In this document: positions 10,604 through 20,052 of the stretch, in pieces
How positions within the stretch are numbered: the first letter of the stretch is position 1
Layout: each line of letters opens with the position of its first letter
Origin: Devosia sp. Root685
GTDB taxonomy: Bacteria > Pseudomonadota > Alphaproteobacteria > Rhizobiales > Devosiaceae
Direction of reading: 5' to 3'
Assembly: GCF_001427875.1 (NCBI RefSeq)
Contig: NZ_LMHK01000002.1
Coordinates: forward strand, 989,436 to 1,053,435
DNA: 64,000 bases
Made by a program: the position numbers and the translations under genes
Notes under the pieces: model-generated
What the model saw: only the letters and a program-made list of their open reading frames with translations
Databases searched by the model: none
Told to the model about the DNA's origin: nothing

Positions 10604-10690
10604 CTCAAGCGGCCCTCCCAGGCCTATGCGCCTCGCGTTAGGGCGAGGTGTCCTGAGACCCGAAATACTCCCCGCCCGATTGGCCGTCAA
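10604..10690 (-). ncRNA. serC-leader-like structured 5' UTR
   Basis: Directly before serC the transcript can form two hairpins. One has a 6-bp stem (CCTCGC/GCGAGG, plus coordinates 10631-10648). The other pairs GGCC with GGCC around TGGGAG (10611-10624) and so buries the serC ribosome site. A GGGCGGGG segment (10670-10677) can alternatively pair over 8 bp, with one G-U, to the left half of the first hairpin, giving two exclusive states. A serC leader with its last stem over the ribosome site is established in alphaproteobacteria. Membership here is by position and shape, not by a covariance search. Confidence 0.6.
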
Positions 10691-10810
10691 TGGGGAATGA
10701 GATTGAGATGCTTTGTAGGTAGACACGTAAGATTGGCGACGGGACAATTGCGAAGTGCAAACTGCCAGTCCTTTCAGTCGGTTAACCGAAAATGTGATAA
10801 CGGAATGCAT

Positions 10811-11579
10811 CTAAGGCATTGAATGCAAACGCTCTGTTCCGGTTTGCCTACCGCAACAAATGCGGCGCTTGAGCTGATCCTAGCCTTCGTCTCGGTACCG
10901 CTCGCTTGCTGTTGCGAAAAAGATAGGTGGCCAAGGCTTTCGGCCCAACTTGGCTGCTGGCACGCGTTGAAAGGCGCACCTCGCCGTCGGGATAAATCAC
11001 AAGCTACTTAGACGGGCACCGTGTGCGCTTCACCACAATCTCGGACTGACCGCCCAAAAAGCGCAACAATTTCAAGGGGCCGTGAACCACAATTCTGGAC
11101 TGTACTTTACCGCAATCCCGGACTGACGGCGACCCTCCCGTAAAATCAGTAGGTTAACAAGCATAGGGACACCTGAACTCCGAGCGACATCGAGGCGAAG
11201 CTCGCCTGCTGCTGATCCCGAGAACTTTCGTCTTAAAAATTTCTGCGTCGCTCGCACTGGTGTAAACTACGGCTGCCAACGGTGCCCCATCACCAGGAAG
11301 GGTTGAAGGCGCAAGAATCCTTTTATCCAACAAGCCCAAAAGCACAGGGTCCAAACACCGTGAAGGGCTCAGCTTTGCTAACTTTTCGGAGTATCGAGGG
11401 CCCTGAAAGAATCCTCAGAAGGCGGGGTTCGGGACCGAGTGCTACGAGCCGACGCCTGTCGCCCATTTCAGGAATGGGGTGGGCTGCAGACCGGCAGCTT
11501 TGCGTCCGCCGTCGGTCTATAGCGGACGATCAGCTTCAGGCAGTGGCGCTAAGCCCAGGCGACAGGACGCTGAGAGGCG
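10811..11579. other. Gene-poor intergenic region between serC and lrgB
   Basis: Several short open frames exist, but none has a recognisable product, a good ribosome site or a family-like composition. The only structure seen is a set of three degenerate direct repeats at 11031-11127, listed separately. The serC promoter should lie in the 10.69-10.9 kb part. The rest looks like relic DNA. Confidence 0.5.
11031..11127. repeat. Three degenerate ~18-bp direct repeats, possible IS end remnant
   Basis: Copies related to CCACAATCTCGGACTGAC begin at 11033, 11087 and 11110. The second and third read CCACAATTCTGGACTGTA and CCGCAATCCCGGACTGAC. Clusters of short imperfect repeats near a terminus are a known feature of IS21-family ends. 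No transposase gene accompanies them, so this would be a solo remnant. Confidence 0.55.
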
Positions 11580-12293
11580 CTAGCGGAGTAGCAAAAATCC
11601 GGTGAGCAGGATGGCGGTGAATGCGCCATTGAGCGCCATTGCAATACCGGCAAAGGCCCCCGCCATGTCGTTGACCTGCAAGGCCCGCGCCGTGCCGATG
11701 CCATGCGAAGCCACTCCGACGGCAAAGCCGCGGGCCGCATAATTCTTCGTCCCCAGCGCATTCATCAGCGGGGTCACGATGATTGCACCCGTCACCCCCG
11801 TCAGAATGACGAGCACTGCAGCGAGCGAGGGAATTCCACCCAGGCTCTTTGCCAGTTCCATGGCAATCGGCGCGCTGACCGATTTCGGCGCAATAGATGC
11901 CAGAACTTCCGGCGGTGCCCCAAAAATCGCGGCAATCGCCAGCGCGCTGCCCATGGCGGTCACGGAACCGGCGACGAGCGCCACGGCAATCGGCACTATG
12001 GAGCGCTTGACCGCCGCCAGGTTGCGATAGAGCGGGACAGCCAGCGACACCGTTGCCGGCCCCAGCAGAAAGTGCACGAACTGCGCGCCCTCGAAATAGG
12101 TGGGATAGGACGTGCCGGTCAGCAGCAGCACGGGAATGAGCATGGCCGCGCTGAGCAGCACGCTATTGGCCAGCGGCGAATTGCCTAGCAAAGCGCCGAT
12201 GCGCAGCGCCAGCACGAAGGCAACCAGGGTGGCGCCGAGCCAGGTCAGCGGCGAGGTGGCAAGATAGACCCAGATTTCGCTGAAACCGCTCAT
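11580..12293 (-). CDS. lrgB: LrgB/CidB-family membrane protein
   Basis: A 237-aa polytopic inner-membrane protein with the family stretches SVSAPIAMELA and ASHGIGTARAL. LrgB partners LrgA in a two-part system known as holin/antiholin-like, and in some Firmicutes as a pyruvate or 3-hydroxypropionate transporter. The ATG at 12293 overlaps the lrgA stop by 4 bases, so coupling is certain; the longer open frame upstream is antisense-like and was not used. Last gene of the long minus-strand run starting at gntR. Confidence 0.88.
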   Translation of the reverse strand: MSGFSEIWVYLATSPLTWLGATLVAFVLALRIGALLGNSPLANSVLLSAAMLIPVLLLTGTSYPTYFEGAQFVHFLLGPATVSLAVPLYRNLAAVKRSIVPIAVALVAGSVTAMGSALAIAAIFGAPPEVLASIAPKSVSAPIAMELAKSLGGIPSLAAVLVILTGVTGAIIVTPLMNALGTKNYAARGFAVGVASHGIGTARALQVNDMAGAFAGIAMALNGAFTAILLTGFLLLR

Positions 12294-12688
12294 CGCGACA
12301 TCCACCGCTCGGTGAGGATGAAAGCGCCCACGGTGACCACCAGCGTCAGCGCCGTCGACGCGACAACCGCCAGCAATAGCGGCCCGCCCCAGGCCCGGAT
12401 CAATTCGCCATTCTGCATGATGCCGACTGCCGAGGGCACGAAGAGCAGCGACAGGATACCCAGCAAGCCATCCGCCGATGCGATCACGGGCCTTGCCCGA
12501 TCGCCCATAAGCGCCAGCAACCCCACCAGTAGCAACATGCCGATAACCGGCCCCGGAAAGGCAAAGGCCGGCACGAGCAACCGCAGGATTTGCACTAGCG
12601 TCTCGCCGGCCAGCTGACAGAGGATCAACAGGGCAAAGCCCGCCACCCAATCGGCTGGACGCAGCGGCTTGGCGACCACGTCAGTCAT
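12290..12688 (-). CDS. lrgA: LrgA/CidA-family membrane protein
   Basis: A 132-aa protein with four hydrophobic segments and the LrgA motif from FPGPVIGMLLLVGLL to FVPSAVGIM. Partner of LrgB, with a 4-base ATGA overlap. It begins only 5 bases after the stop of the amidohydrolase gene, which places it in the peptide-utilisation operon instead of a stand-alone murein-regulation locus. The job is inferred: transport of a small metabolite produced by the upstream hydrolases, or the classical holin-like role. Confidence 0.87.
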   Translation of the reverse strand: MTDVVAKPLRPADWVAGFALLILCQLAGETLVQILRLLVPAFAFPGPVIGMLLLVGLLALMGDRARPVIASADGLLGILSLLFVPSAVGIMQNGELIRAWGGPLLLAVVASTALTLVVTVGAFILTERWMSR

Positions 12689-12693
12689 TTGAA

Positions 12694-13950
12694 CTACCCG
12701 TGTTGGAGTGCGCCCTGGTTGAGCGCATTCTTCACGATTCTACCATTGGCCATGATGACGGGCATATGGGCGCCATCGTCTTGCAGCAGCGAGATATCGG
12801 ACAGCGGATCTCCATCGACCACCAGCAAGTCGGCAAATGCACCCTCAGCGACGACACCCACCTGCCCCTCAAGGCGGCAAAGCTTAGCGCCAATCACGGT
12901 CGCGGAACGGATGATTTCCTGCGGCGTCAGCACCTTGGCGAGGAGTTCAAACTCCATGCCGTGATACTTGCGCAGCTGCCCGAGAAGGTCGGAGCCGAAG
13001 GCCATGGGCAGACCGGCATCGCGCATGATTTCGAGCGAGCGCAGGCCGCCACTGCGGACCACCTCGATTTTCGCGGATTCGGCGGCGCCGAGGCCGAGGG
13101 CTTCGCCTTCGAGCGCCAGCGCATCATAGGCGACAAGGGTGGGGACGGCGATGCAGCCCTTTTCGGCTGCCTTTTTAGCGGTGTCGGGCTCAATCAGGTT
13201 GCAGTGTTCGAGCGAGTGGACGCCGAGTTCTACGCAGCGAGCAATGGACTTATCGGTATAGACATGCGCGGCGACATAGAGGCCAGCATTCTCCGCCTCT
13301 TCCACCATGGCGCTAATTTCGTCGCGCGAATACTGGATCGAGTGGATCGGATCATTGGGCGAGGACACGCCGCCATTGGCCATGACCTTGATGAAGTTGG
13401 CGCCTTCCTTGATCATGGTGCGGCAGGCGGCGCGGACATTGTCGACGCCATCGACGATGAGGCCCATGGAGCCCAAGCGGTCGGAGAATAGACCGGGACG
13501 GTCATCGGTGCGCTGGCGCAGGTCGGCGTGGCCGCCGGTGGTAGTCAGGCCCTTGCCGCAGATGACGAGACGGGGACCGATGAGAAGGCCTTCATTGACA
13601 GCGCGGACGAGACCGTAATCAGCACCACCCAGATCGCGCAGGGTCGTGAAACCACGCCGCAGCGCTTCTTCCATCACCCGCGCCGAGCGCAGGGCGGCAA
13701 GCGAAGCCGGGGCGATCATATTGGCCCAGAGGTCGAGCGTTTCGGCAACGACATGGACGTGGCAATCGATGAGGCCGGGCATGATGGTCCTGCCCGCAAG
13801 ATTGATCACTTCCACGCCGTCCGGCCGCGCAAGGTCGGTGCCGATGGCGGCGATGCGCTGGTCGGTGACGAGGACCTCAAGACCCTGCCGCAGGATGCCG
13901 GCTTCCGCGTCGAGGACATTACCGCCGGTGAAAAGAAAAGACGTGGTCAT
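12694..13950 (-). CDS. Metal-dependent amidohydrolase (imidazolonepropionase/prolidase-like)
   Basis: A 418-aa cytoplasmic enzyme of the amidohydrolase superfamily. The metal set is complete: His64 and His66 (DCHVHV), Lys188 (FIKVMANGG, presumably carbamylated), His229 (AAHVYTD), His249 (SLEH) and Asp321 (FGSD). Relatives include dipeptidases that cleave Xaa-Pro or acylated amino acids. The position, 9 bases after dppF in a dipeptide transport operon, supports hydrolysis of an imported dipeptide or N-acyl amino acid. The exact substrate is open. Confidence 0.85.
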   Translation of the reverse strand: MTTSFLFTGGNVLDAEAGILRQGLEVLVTDQRIAAIGTDLARPDGVEVINLAGRTIMPGLIDCHVHVVAETLDLWANMIAPASLAALRSARVMEEALRRGFTTLRDLGGADYGLVRAVNEGLLIGPRLVICGKGLTTTGGHADLRQRTDDRPGLFSDRLGSMGLIVDGVDNVRAACRTMIKEGANFIKVMANGGVSSPNDPIHSIQYSRDEISAMVEEAENAGLYVAAHVYTDKSIARCVELGVHSLEHCNLIEPDTAKKAAEKGCIAVPTLVAYDALALEGEALGLGAAESAKIEVVRSGGLRSLEIMRDAGLPMAFGSDLLGQLRKYHGMEFELLAKVLTPQEIIRSATVIGAKLCRLEGQVGVVAEGAFADLLVVDGDPLSDISLLQDDGAHMPVIMANGRIVKNALNQGALQHG

Positions 13951-13959
13951 GAGAGCAAC

Positions 13960-14923
<964 letters not shown>

Positions 14924-14937
<14 letters not shown>

Positions 14938-15928
14938 CGTGCTCCCAGCAGGCGGCCCAGTGTCCGGGGCGTTTTTCTTCGAATGGCGGGCGCTCTTTGA
15001 GGCAGCGCGCCGAGGCGTTGGCGCAGCGCGGGGCGAAGGCGCAGCCCTTGGGCAGGTTCCAGAGCGGGGGAACGGTGCCTGGAATATCGGCCAGGCGATC
15101 GCCGGCTTCGCTCGACGCGCCGGCACCGGGGACGGCGCCCATGAGGCCGATCGTATAGGGGTGGAAGGGGCGATCAAAGAGGTCGAAAATGCTCGCTTCT
15201 TCGACCTTGCGGCCCGCATACATGACGATGACCCGGTCGGCGACTTCCGAGACGACGCCGAGATCGTGGGTGATGAGGATTTGCGCGGTGCCGAGGCGCT
15301 TTTGCAGGTCGGAAATCAGGCCCAGGATTTGCGCCTGAATGGTCACGTCGAGCGCTGTGGTCGGCTCGTCGGCGATGATGATTTTCGGATCGCAGGCAAG
15401 TGCAAGAGCGATCATGGCGCGCTGGCGCATGCCGCCCGAGAGTTCGTGCGGAAACTGGGTGGCGCGGCGTTCGGGATCGGGCATCTGTACGAGGCGCAAC
15501 ACATCGACGGCTCGGGCATCGGCTTCGCGGCGGTTGCACTTGCGGTGCTGGCGGACGGATTCGGCGATCTGTTCACCGATACGTAGCACGGGATTGAGCG
15601 CGGTGAGCGGCTCCTGGAAGATCATAGCAATCTTCTCGCCACGGAAATCTTCAACCTGCCGCTGATCCATGGCGAGGAAATCCTGGCCATCGATCAGAAC
15701 CTTGCCGCCGGCAATGCTGGCCGCTTCCGGCAGGAGCCGGAGCAGAGAGAGCGCGGTCATGGATTTGCCGCACCCGCTTTCTCCGACAATGCAGAGGGTC
15801 TCCCCTGCACTGACGGAGAAGCTCATGTCGGAGACGACGGCAAAAGCGCCATTGACGCCCCTGATCTCGATATCGAGATCGGAGACTTGCAGAACCGGGA
15901 CATGGGTTGCTGTGTTCATTTCGCTCAT
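14924..15928 (-). CDS. Dipeptide/oligopeptide ABC transporter ATP-binding protein, DppD-like
   Basis: A 334-aa ATPase with [26 protein letters not shown] and [14 protein letters not shown], and a C-terminal region with [23 protein letters not shown] at 15943 is in frame, but the ATG at 15928 has GGAG 9 bases before it and is preferred. A 54-base gap separates it from the deacylase-like gene upstream, and it overlaps its ATPase partner downstream. Confidence 0.92.
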
Positions 15929-15982
15929 TGCCGTCGTCTCCAATGCCGGGCTGGTGGGACGCGCCCGGCATGTTTCTGCGTC

Positions 15983-16927
15983 TCAGTCGGTGGCGCCTTC
16001 GAGGTTACCGACCATGAAACCGTAGTCGCCGCTGTGGACGAGATTGCGGGTGAGGTGCTGCATGATCATCACGCCGTTCTCGAACGGGGTCGGGATCTCT
16101 TCAAGCACTTCGAACGTGTAGGGGCTGACGACGCGCCCGAGGAGCTGGCCGGCCTTGATGACTTCGCCGTTTGCCGGAGCCAGCGGTTCGAGCCAGCCGC
16201 CCTGGGTTGGGCGAATGCCGGCCAGTTCATTGACGACGATCTGCTTGGGATTGGTCCACGGATCGCCCGGAATGGTGCCGATGGTTTTCAGCATATTGAG
16301 CACGCCATCGACCGTCTGCTTCACGTAAGGGGTCTGGTCGACGATGCCGCCGCCGAGCTCGATCACGGCAACAGGGATATTGCGGGTGTCGATGGTCACC
16401 GACTTGGTGGTGCCGCCGAAGACGGTGCCCTGCTTGTTCTCGACCGGACGGTAGAGGAGCTTGGAACCAAAGGCGCGCGACAGGCGCTCGTCATTCCAGA
16501 TGTAGACATAGTCGACGGTCGGGCGGTCGGTGCCCGAATGCAGGTCGATATGCACGTCGATGACATTGAGGAATTTTTCGGTCAGCGCATGGGCGAGCTG
16601 CTGGGAATAGGTGCCCTTGGGATTGCCCGGGAACTGGCGGTTAAGGTCGACCTTGTCGATGGTAGCAAAGCGCTCGTTGACGGCGAAGGCATAGGGATTG
16701 GCGACCGGCAGCAAGAGGATGCGGCCCTTGAGGGGCTGATCCTTGAGGGCGCGGTAGAGATCGAGAATGGCCTGAGAGCCGGTGTTCTCGTTGCCGTGGA
16801 TGGAGGCGGAAATGCCGATGGTGGGACCATCCTCTTCGCCGACCAGCTCATGGATGAACAGCACCGCATCGCTGCCATCGGCATGCGTCGTAAACTTGGG
16901 CCGAAGCTGGTTGATGGATTTGACCAT
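15983..16927 (-). CDS. Succinylglutamate desuccinylase/aspartoacylase-family zinc hydrolase
   Basis: A 314-aa M14-like carboxypeptidase fold. Zinc ligands appear as His44 and Glu47 (SIHGNENTG) and His130 (DLHSG); the family NRQFPG motif is near residue 96, and the likely catalytic Glu lies in VIELGGG. A C-terminal region (about 230-310) has the beta-barrel look of AstE/AspA-like proteins (ANGEVIKAGQLLGRVVSP). These enzymes remove acyl groups from amino acids. Sitting between dppC and dppD in a peptide transport operon, it likely deacylates an imported N-acyl amino acid or amide. Substrate unproven. Confidence 0.85.
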   Translation of the reverse strand: MVKSINQLRPKFTTHADGSDAVLFIHELVGEEDGPTIGISASIHGNENTGSQAILDLYRALKDQPLKGRILLLPVANPYAFAVNERFATIDKVDLNRQFPGNPKGTYSQQLAHALTEKFLNVIDVHIDLHSGTDRPTVDYVYIWNDERLSRAFGSKLLYRPVENKQGTVFGGTTKSVTIDTRNIPVAVIELGGGIVDQTPYVKQTVDGVLNMLKTIGTIPGDPWTNPKQIVVNELAGIRPTQGGWLEPLAPANGEVIKAGQLLGRVVSPYTFEVLEEIPTPFENGVMIMQHLTRNLVHSGDYGFMVGNLEGATD

Positions 16928-16943
16928 TCGAATATTCCTTTAG

Positions 16944-17807
16944 TTACTTTGCCTTGGCGGACTTGCCGCCGCCGCGAGAGAGCTGGCGGGGGTCGAGCAC
17001 ATCGCGCAGACCATCGCCGAGTAGATTGAAGCCGAGCACCGTCACCATGATGGTCGCGCCCGAGACGATGGAGAGCCACGGCGCGTCGCGCATGAAGCGG
17101 GTGCCATAGGCGAGGGTCCATCCCCAGGTCGGGGCCGGTGGCGGCAGGCCAAAGCCGAGGAAGCTCAGGGCCGATTCCGAGATGATCGCCGTGCCGAGGC
17201 CGAGGGAGGCGAGGACGATGATCGGGCCCAAAGCATTGGGCAGGATTTCCCGGAAGATGATGCGGGCGGGGCTGGCGCCGATGGCCTTGGCTGCCTGCAC
17301 ATAGTTCTGTTCACGCAGCACCAGGGTCGTCGAGCGCACGACGCGGGCATATTCGGTCCAGGCGACGACGATGATGGCCAGCGCGACATTCATGATGCCC
17401 GGGCCGAGCACCGCGACGATAGCGAGGGCCAGGACGATGGCCGGGAAGCCGAGGAAGATATCGGTGATCCGCATCAGGACCTGATCGACCCAGCCACCAA
17501 AGTAGCCCGCGACAAGCCCGACCACCGTGCCGATCACGGCCGAGACCGTCACCGCGATCACGGCGATGGTCAGCGAGATGCGGGCGCCGAAGACGAGGCG
17601 GGACCAGAGGTCGCGACCGAAATTGTCGGTGCCGAGGATGTGCTCCATCGTCGGACCGTCGAAGCGGTTGCGCATGTCCATCTGCTCGATGCCATGGGTC
17701 GCGACATAGGGCGCGAAAATGGCGAGGAGAATGATGGTCAGCGAGATCAGCGCGCCGACGACGAGCGAAACGTTGGTGAAGGCTTTTGGCAAACGCATGG
17801 TCATCAA
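16944..17807 (-). CDS. Dipeptide ABC transporter permease, DppC-like
   Basis: A 287-aa inner-membrane permease with an N-terminal helix, a periplasmic stretch with LGTDNFGRDLWSRL typical of DppC/OppC, and the EAA-loop motif near KAIGASPARIIFREILPNAL. It overlaps the dppB-like gene by 4 bases. The first ATG of an ATGATG pair was chosen. Forms the channel with the DppB-like subunit. Confidence 0.93.
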   Translation of the reverse strand: MMTMRLPKAFTNVSLVVGALISLTIILLAIFAPYVATHGIEQMDMRNRFDGPTMEHILGTDNFGRDLWSRLVFGARISLTIAVIAVTVSAVIGTVVGLVAGYFGGWVDQVLMRITDIFLGFPAIVLALAIVAVLGPGIMNVALAIIVVAWTEYARVVRSTTLVLREQNYVQAAKAIGASPARIIFREILPNALGPIIVLASLGLGTAIISESALSFLGFGLPPPAPTWGWTLAYGTRFMRDAPWLSIVSGATIMVTVLGFNLLGDGLRDVLDPRQLSRGGGKSAKAK

Positions 17808-18784
17808 CCCAATCGAATACGCGGGTCGACCGCTGCGTAGAGAAGATCCACCACCAGGTTCACGAGCGCGAAGACGATGGCGAAGGTGAGCACGATGCCC
17901 TGGATCAGCGGTAGGTCACGCTGCGAGATCGCGGCGATGGTGAGCTGTCCGAGGCCCGGCCAGGCGAAGATGGACTCGGTGAGTACCGCGCCGCCGAGAA
18001 GCGCACCGAAGCGGAGGCCGATGACACTGAGCACGGGGAGGAGTGCATTGCGGAGGGCGTGGCGGATAACGACCCGGCCTTTGCGCAGCCCCTTGGCATA
18101 GGCGGTGCGGACGAAATCCTCGCGCAGCACTTCGAGCATGGAGGCACGCACGAGGCGCGAGATGATGGCGGCCGAGTTAGCCGCCAGCGCTAGAGCTGGC
18201 AGGGCGATGTGGCCGATGGAATCCCAGAGCACCTGCGGGCGACCTGTGATGGCAGCGAGGAAGGCTTCGGGCAGCGGCACGCCGCGACCGATGGCGGGGA
18301 GCCAGCCAAGCTGCACGGCAAAGAGCAGCATCAGCAAAAGACCGAGCCAATAGACCGGCATCGAGACGCCGAGCTGGGCGAAGAGCATCGTCACCGTATC
18401 GACCCAAGAGCCCTGGCGGATGGCAGCGAGAACGCCCAGCGTCAGGCCGATCAGGGTAGCAAGGATCAGGGCAACGACGGCGAGCTCGATGGTCGCGCCG
18501 AGACGACCGAGGATGATCTCGGAGACCGGCTGGTTCTGGAAGATCGAGCGGCCCATATCGCCTTGCAGGAGGGCAGCAAAATAGTCCCAGAGGCGGATGT
18601 ACCAGGGGTCATTCAGACCCAGCGTATTGCGCAGGGTTTCGATAGCTTCAGGCGTCGCATCCTGGCCGAGCAGAACCGCGGCCGGATCGCCCGGAATGAT
18701 GAGCAAGAGGCCAAAGGTGACCACCACCATGCCGATGGCCATGGGGATGAGCAGCAGGAGCCGGCGGATGACATAGGCTACCAT
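17804..18784 (-). CDS. Dipeptide ABC transporter permease, DppB-like
   Basis: A 326-aa permease with about six helices, an N-terminus of the DppB type (MVAYVIRRLLLLIPMAIGMV) and the EAA loop in TAYAKGLRKGRVVIRHALRN. It lies 30 bases after the M24-like gene and overlaps the DppC-like gene. Family length and motifs are normal. Confidence 0.93.
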   Translation of the reverse strand: MVAYVIRRLLLLIPMAIGMVVVTFGLLLIIPGDPAAVLLGQDATPEAIETLRNTLGLNDPWYIRLWDYFAALLQGDMGRSIFQNQPVSEIILGRLGATIELAVVALILATLIGLTLGVLAAIRQGSWVDTVTMLFAQLGVSMPVYWLGLLLMLLFAVQLGWLPAIGRGVPLPEAFLAAITGRPQVLWDSIGHIALPALALAANSAAIISRLVRASMLEVLREDFVRTAYAKGLRKGRVVIRHALRNALLPVLSVIGLRFGALLGGAVLTESIFAWPGLGQLTIAAISQRDLPLIQGIVLTFAIVFALVNLVVDLLYAAVDPRIRLG

Positions 18785-18814
18785 TGGCTTTGCCCTTGCC
18801 TGTCTGGATTACGC

Positions 18815-19987
18815 TCAGCCAAGGATCACCTCATCGAGCTTGCGGGGGAACTTGGTGAGGCTATCGGGCCCCTGTCCGGTGACGAGAACCGTATCGGCAA
18901 GGCGGAAGCCGCCGAGGCCGGGCACGTAAAGTGCGGGTTCGGAGGAACAGACCATATTGGGCAGGAGCACGGTGTCATCGCCCCCTTCCACCCATGGCGG
19001 TTCGTGGAACATCACGCCCATGCCGTGGCCGACGCGGTGGAGGCAGAATTCGCTGACGCCCCGGTCGCGGATGAAGCCGAGCGCGCGATCATCGGCCGAC
19101 GAACAGGTTGCGCCAGCGATCAGCCCTGCGGTCCCAATGGCCTGAGCCTCCTGAGCAAGGTTGTAAAAACGCTCCTGCTCCTTGCTGGGCTCGCCCAGAA
19201 TGAAGGTGCGCTCGCTTTCGGCGGCGCGCCCACCCACCCGGCAGCCGAGAGAAAGAATCATGCTTTCTCCGCGCTGCGGGCGGTGGCCGGTCGGCATTCC
19301 GTGAGGGACAGCGGAACGCAGACCGGAATAGACAAGCCCACCGGCAATGCCCTGCACGAGCATGACGTCCTCGTGCTCACGATACATGGTATCGAGCGCA
19401 TGGCGGATGATGTGGGCTTCAATTTCGATTTCGGTCGGCATGGTCTTGCCGGTGCGCAGCGCCTCGTCGATGACGGCAACGCCGGCGGCAACCATGGAAT
19501 CGGAAATGCGCGCAGCTTCACGCTGCAGCACCAGTTCTTCGGGGCGCTTGGTGAGGCGCATTTTCCCGACGATGCCGGATGCACGCACCCTGGCATTGGG
19601 GAAGGCGGCTTCGATCTGGCCGACGCGCGCGAAGGCTATGCCATGCGAATGCGCCACGGTGCCTTTGATGTCGCCGAGGGTTCGGGCGAGCACGGCAAAG
19701 GGCCGGTCGCGGCCGGGAAATTCGAAATAGACGACGAGTTCGGCTGCGGTCTTCTGGTCGAGCGCGTGGTGCCGCTCAAGTTCGGGGATCAACAGAAAGG
19801 CATCGGTTTGCGTCAGCGCAAAAACGACGGGGCGCTCGGTGGTGTAGTGGGAAAAGCCGGTCGTGTAGATGACGTCGTCATTGGAATCGAGCAGCAGCAC
19901 GTCGACGCCGTCTTCGGCCATGCGCGCACGGATGTCGCGATGAACGGATGCGTAATAGTCGGCGCTGAGCCGCTGGGAGAAGGCCAT
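18815..19987 (-). CDS. M24-fold (pita-bread) protein with altered metal site, creatinase/prolidase-like
   Basis: A 390-aa cytoplasmic protein with the N-terminal creatinase domain (about 1-145) and the pita-bread domain. His321 (GHGMG) and Glu350 (SSEPALYVPG) are kept. Of the five metal ligands of aminopeptidase P and prolidase, the first Asp aligns with Ser246 (ILSLGC), the second with Glu257 (AESERTF) and the last Glu with Ala364 (GFRLADTV). A normal two-metal peptidase is therefore doubtful; a metal-free hydrolase like creatinase is an alternative. ATG 19987 has an AAGGA site. Operon context suggests amino-acid amide or peptide hydrolysis. Confidence 0.8.
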   Translation of the reverse strand: MAFSQRLSADYYASVHRDIRARMAEDGVDVLLLDSNDDVIYTTGFSHYTTERPVVFALTQTDAFLLIPELERHHALDQKTAAELVVYFEFPGRDRPFAVLARTLGDIKGTVAHSHGIAFARVGQIEAAFPNARVRASGIVGKMRLTKRPEELVLQREAARISDSMVAAGVAVIDEALRTGKTMPTEIEIEAHIIRHALDTMYREHEDVMLVQGIAGGLVYSGLRSAVPHGMPTGHRPQRGESMILSLGCRVGGRAAESERTFILGEPSKEQERFYNLAQEAQAIGTAGLIAGATCSSADDRALGFIRDRGVSEFCLHRVGHGMGVMFHEPPWVEGGDDTVLLPNMVCSSEPALYVPGLGGFRLADTVLVTGQGPDSLTKFPRKLDEVILG

Positions 19988-20017
19988 GGCGATGTCCTTG
20001 GAAAGGGGCCGCAAGGC

Positions 20018-20043
20018 CGGCCGGCACCGAAGCGCCGGCCGGT
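20018..20043 (-). promoter_or_regulatory. Intercistronic GC stem-loop just after the binding-protein gene
   Basis: A perfect 9-bp all-GC stem (CCGGCCGGC with GCCGGCCGG, 8-nt loop) lies 10 bases after the stop of the peptide-binding protein and before the M24-like gene. It has no U-tract. Such stems after binding-protein genes commonly protect the upstream mRNA and lower expression of downstream genes. Function is inferred. Confidence 0.6.
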
Positions 20044-20052
20044 TGGTCACAA

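Noticed and set aside
11282-11605. A 107-codon plus-strand frame in the serC-lrgB gap
   Set aside because: No ribosome site, no recognisable family, and it overlaps the end of lrgB on the other strand.
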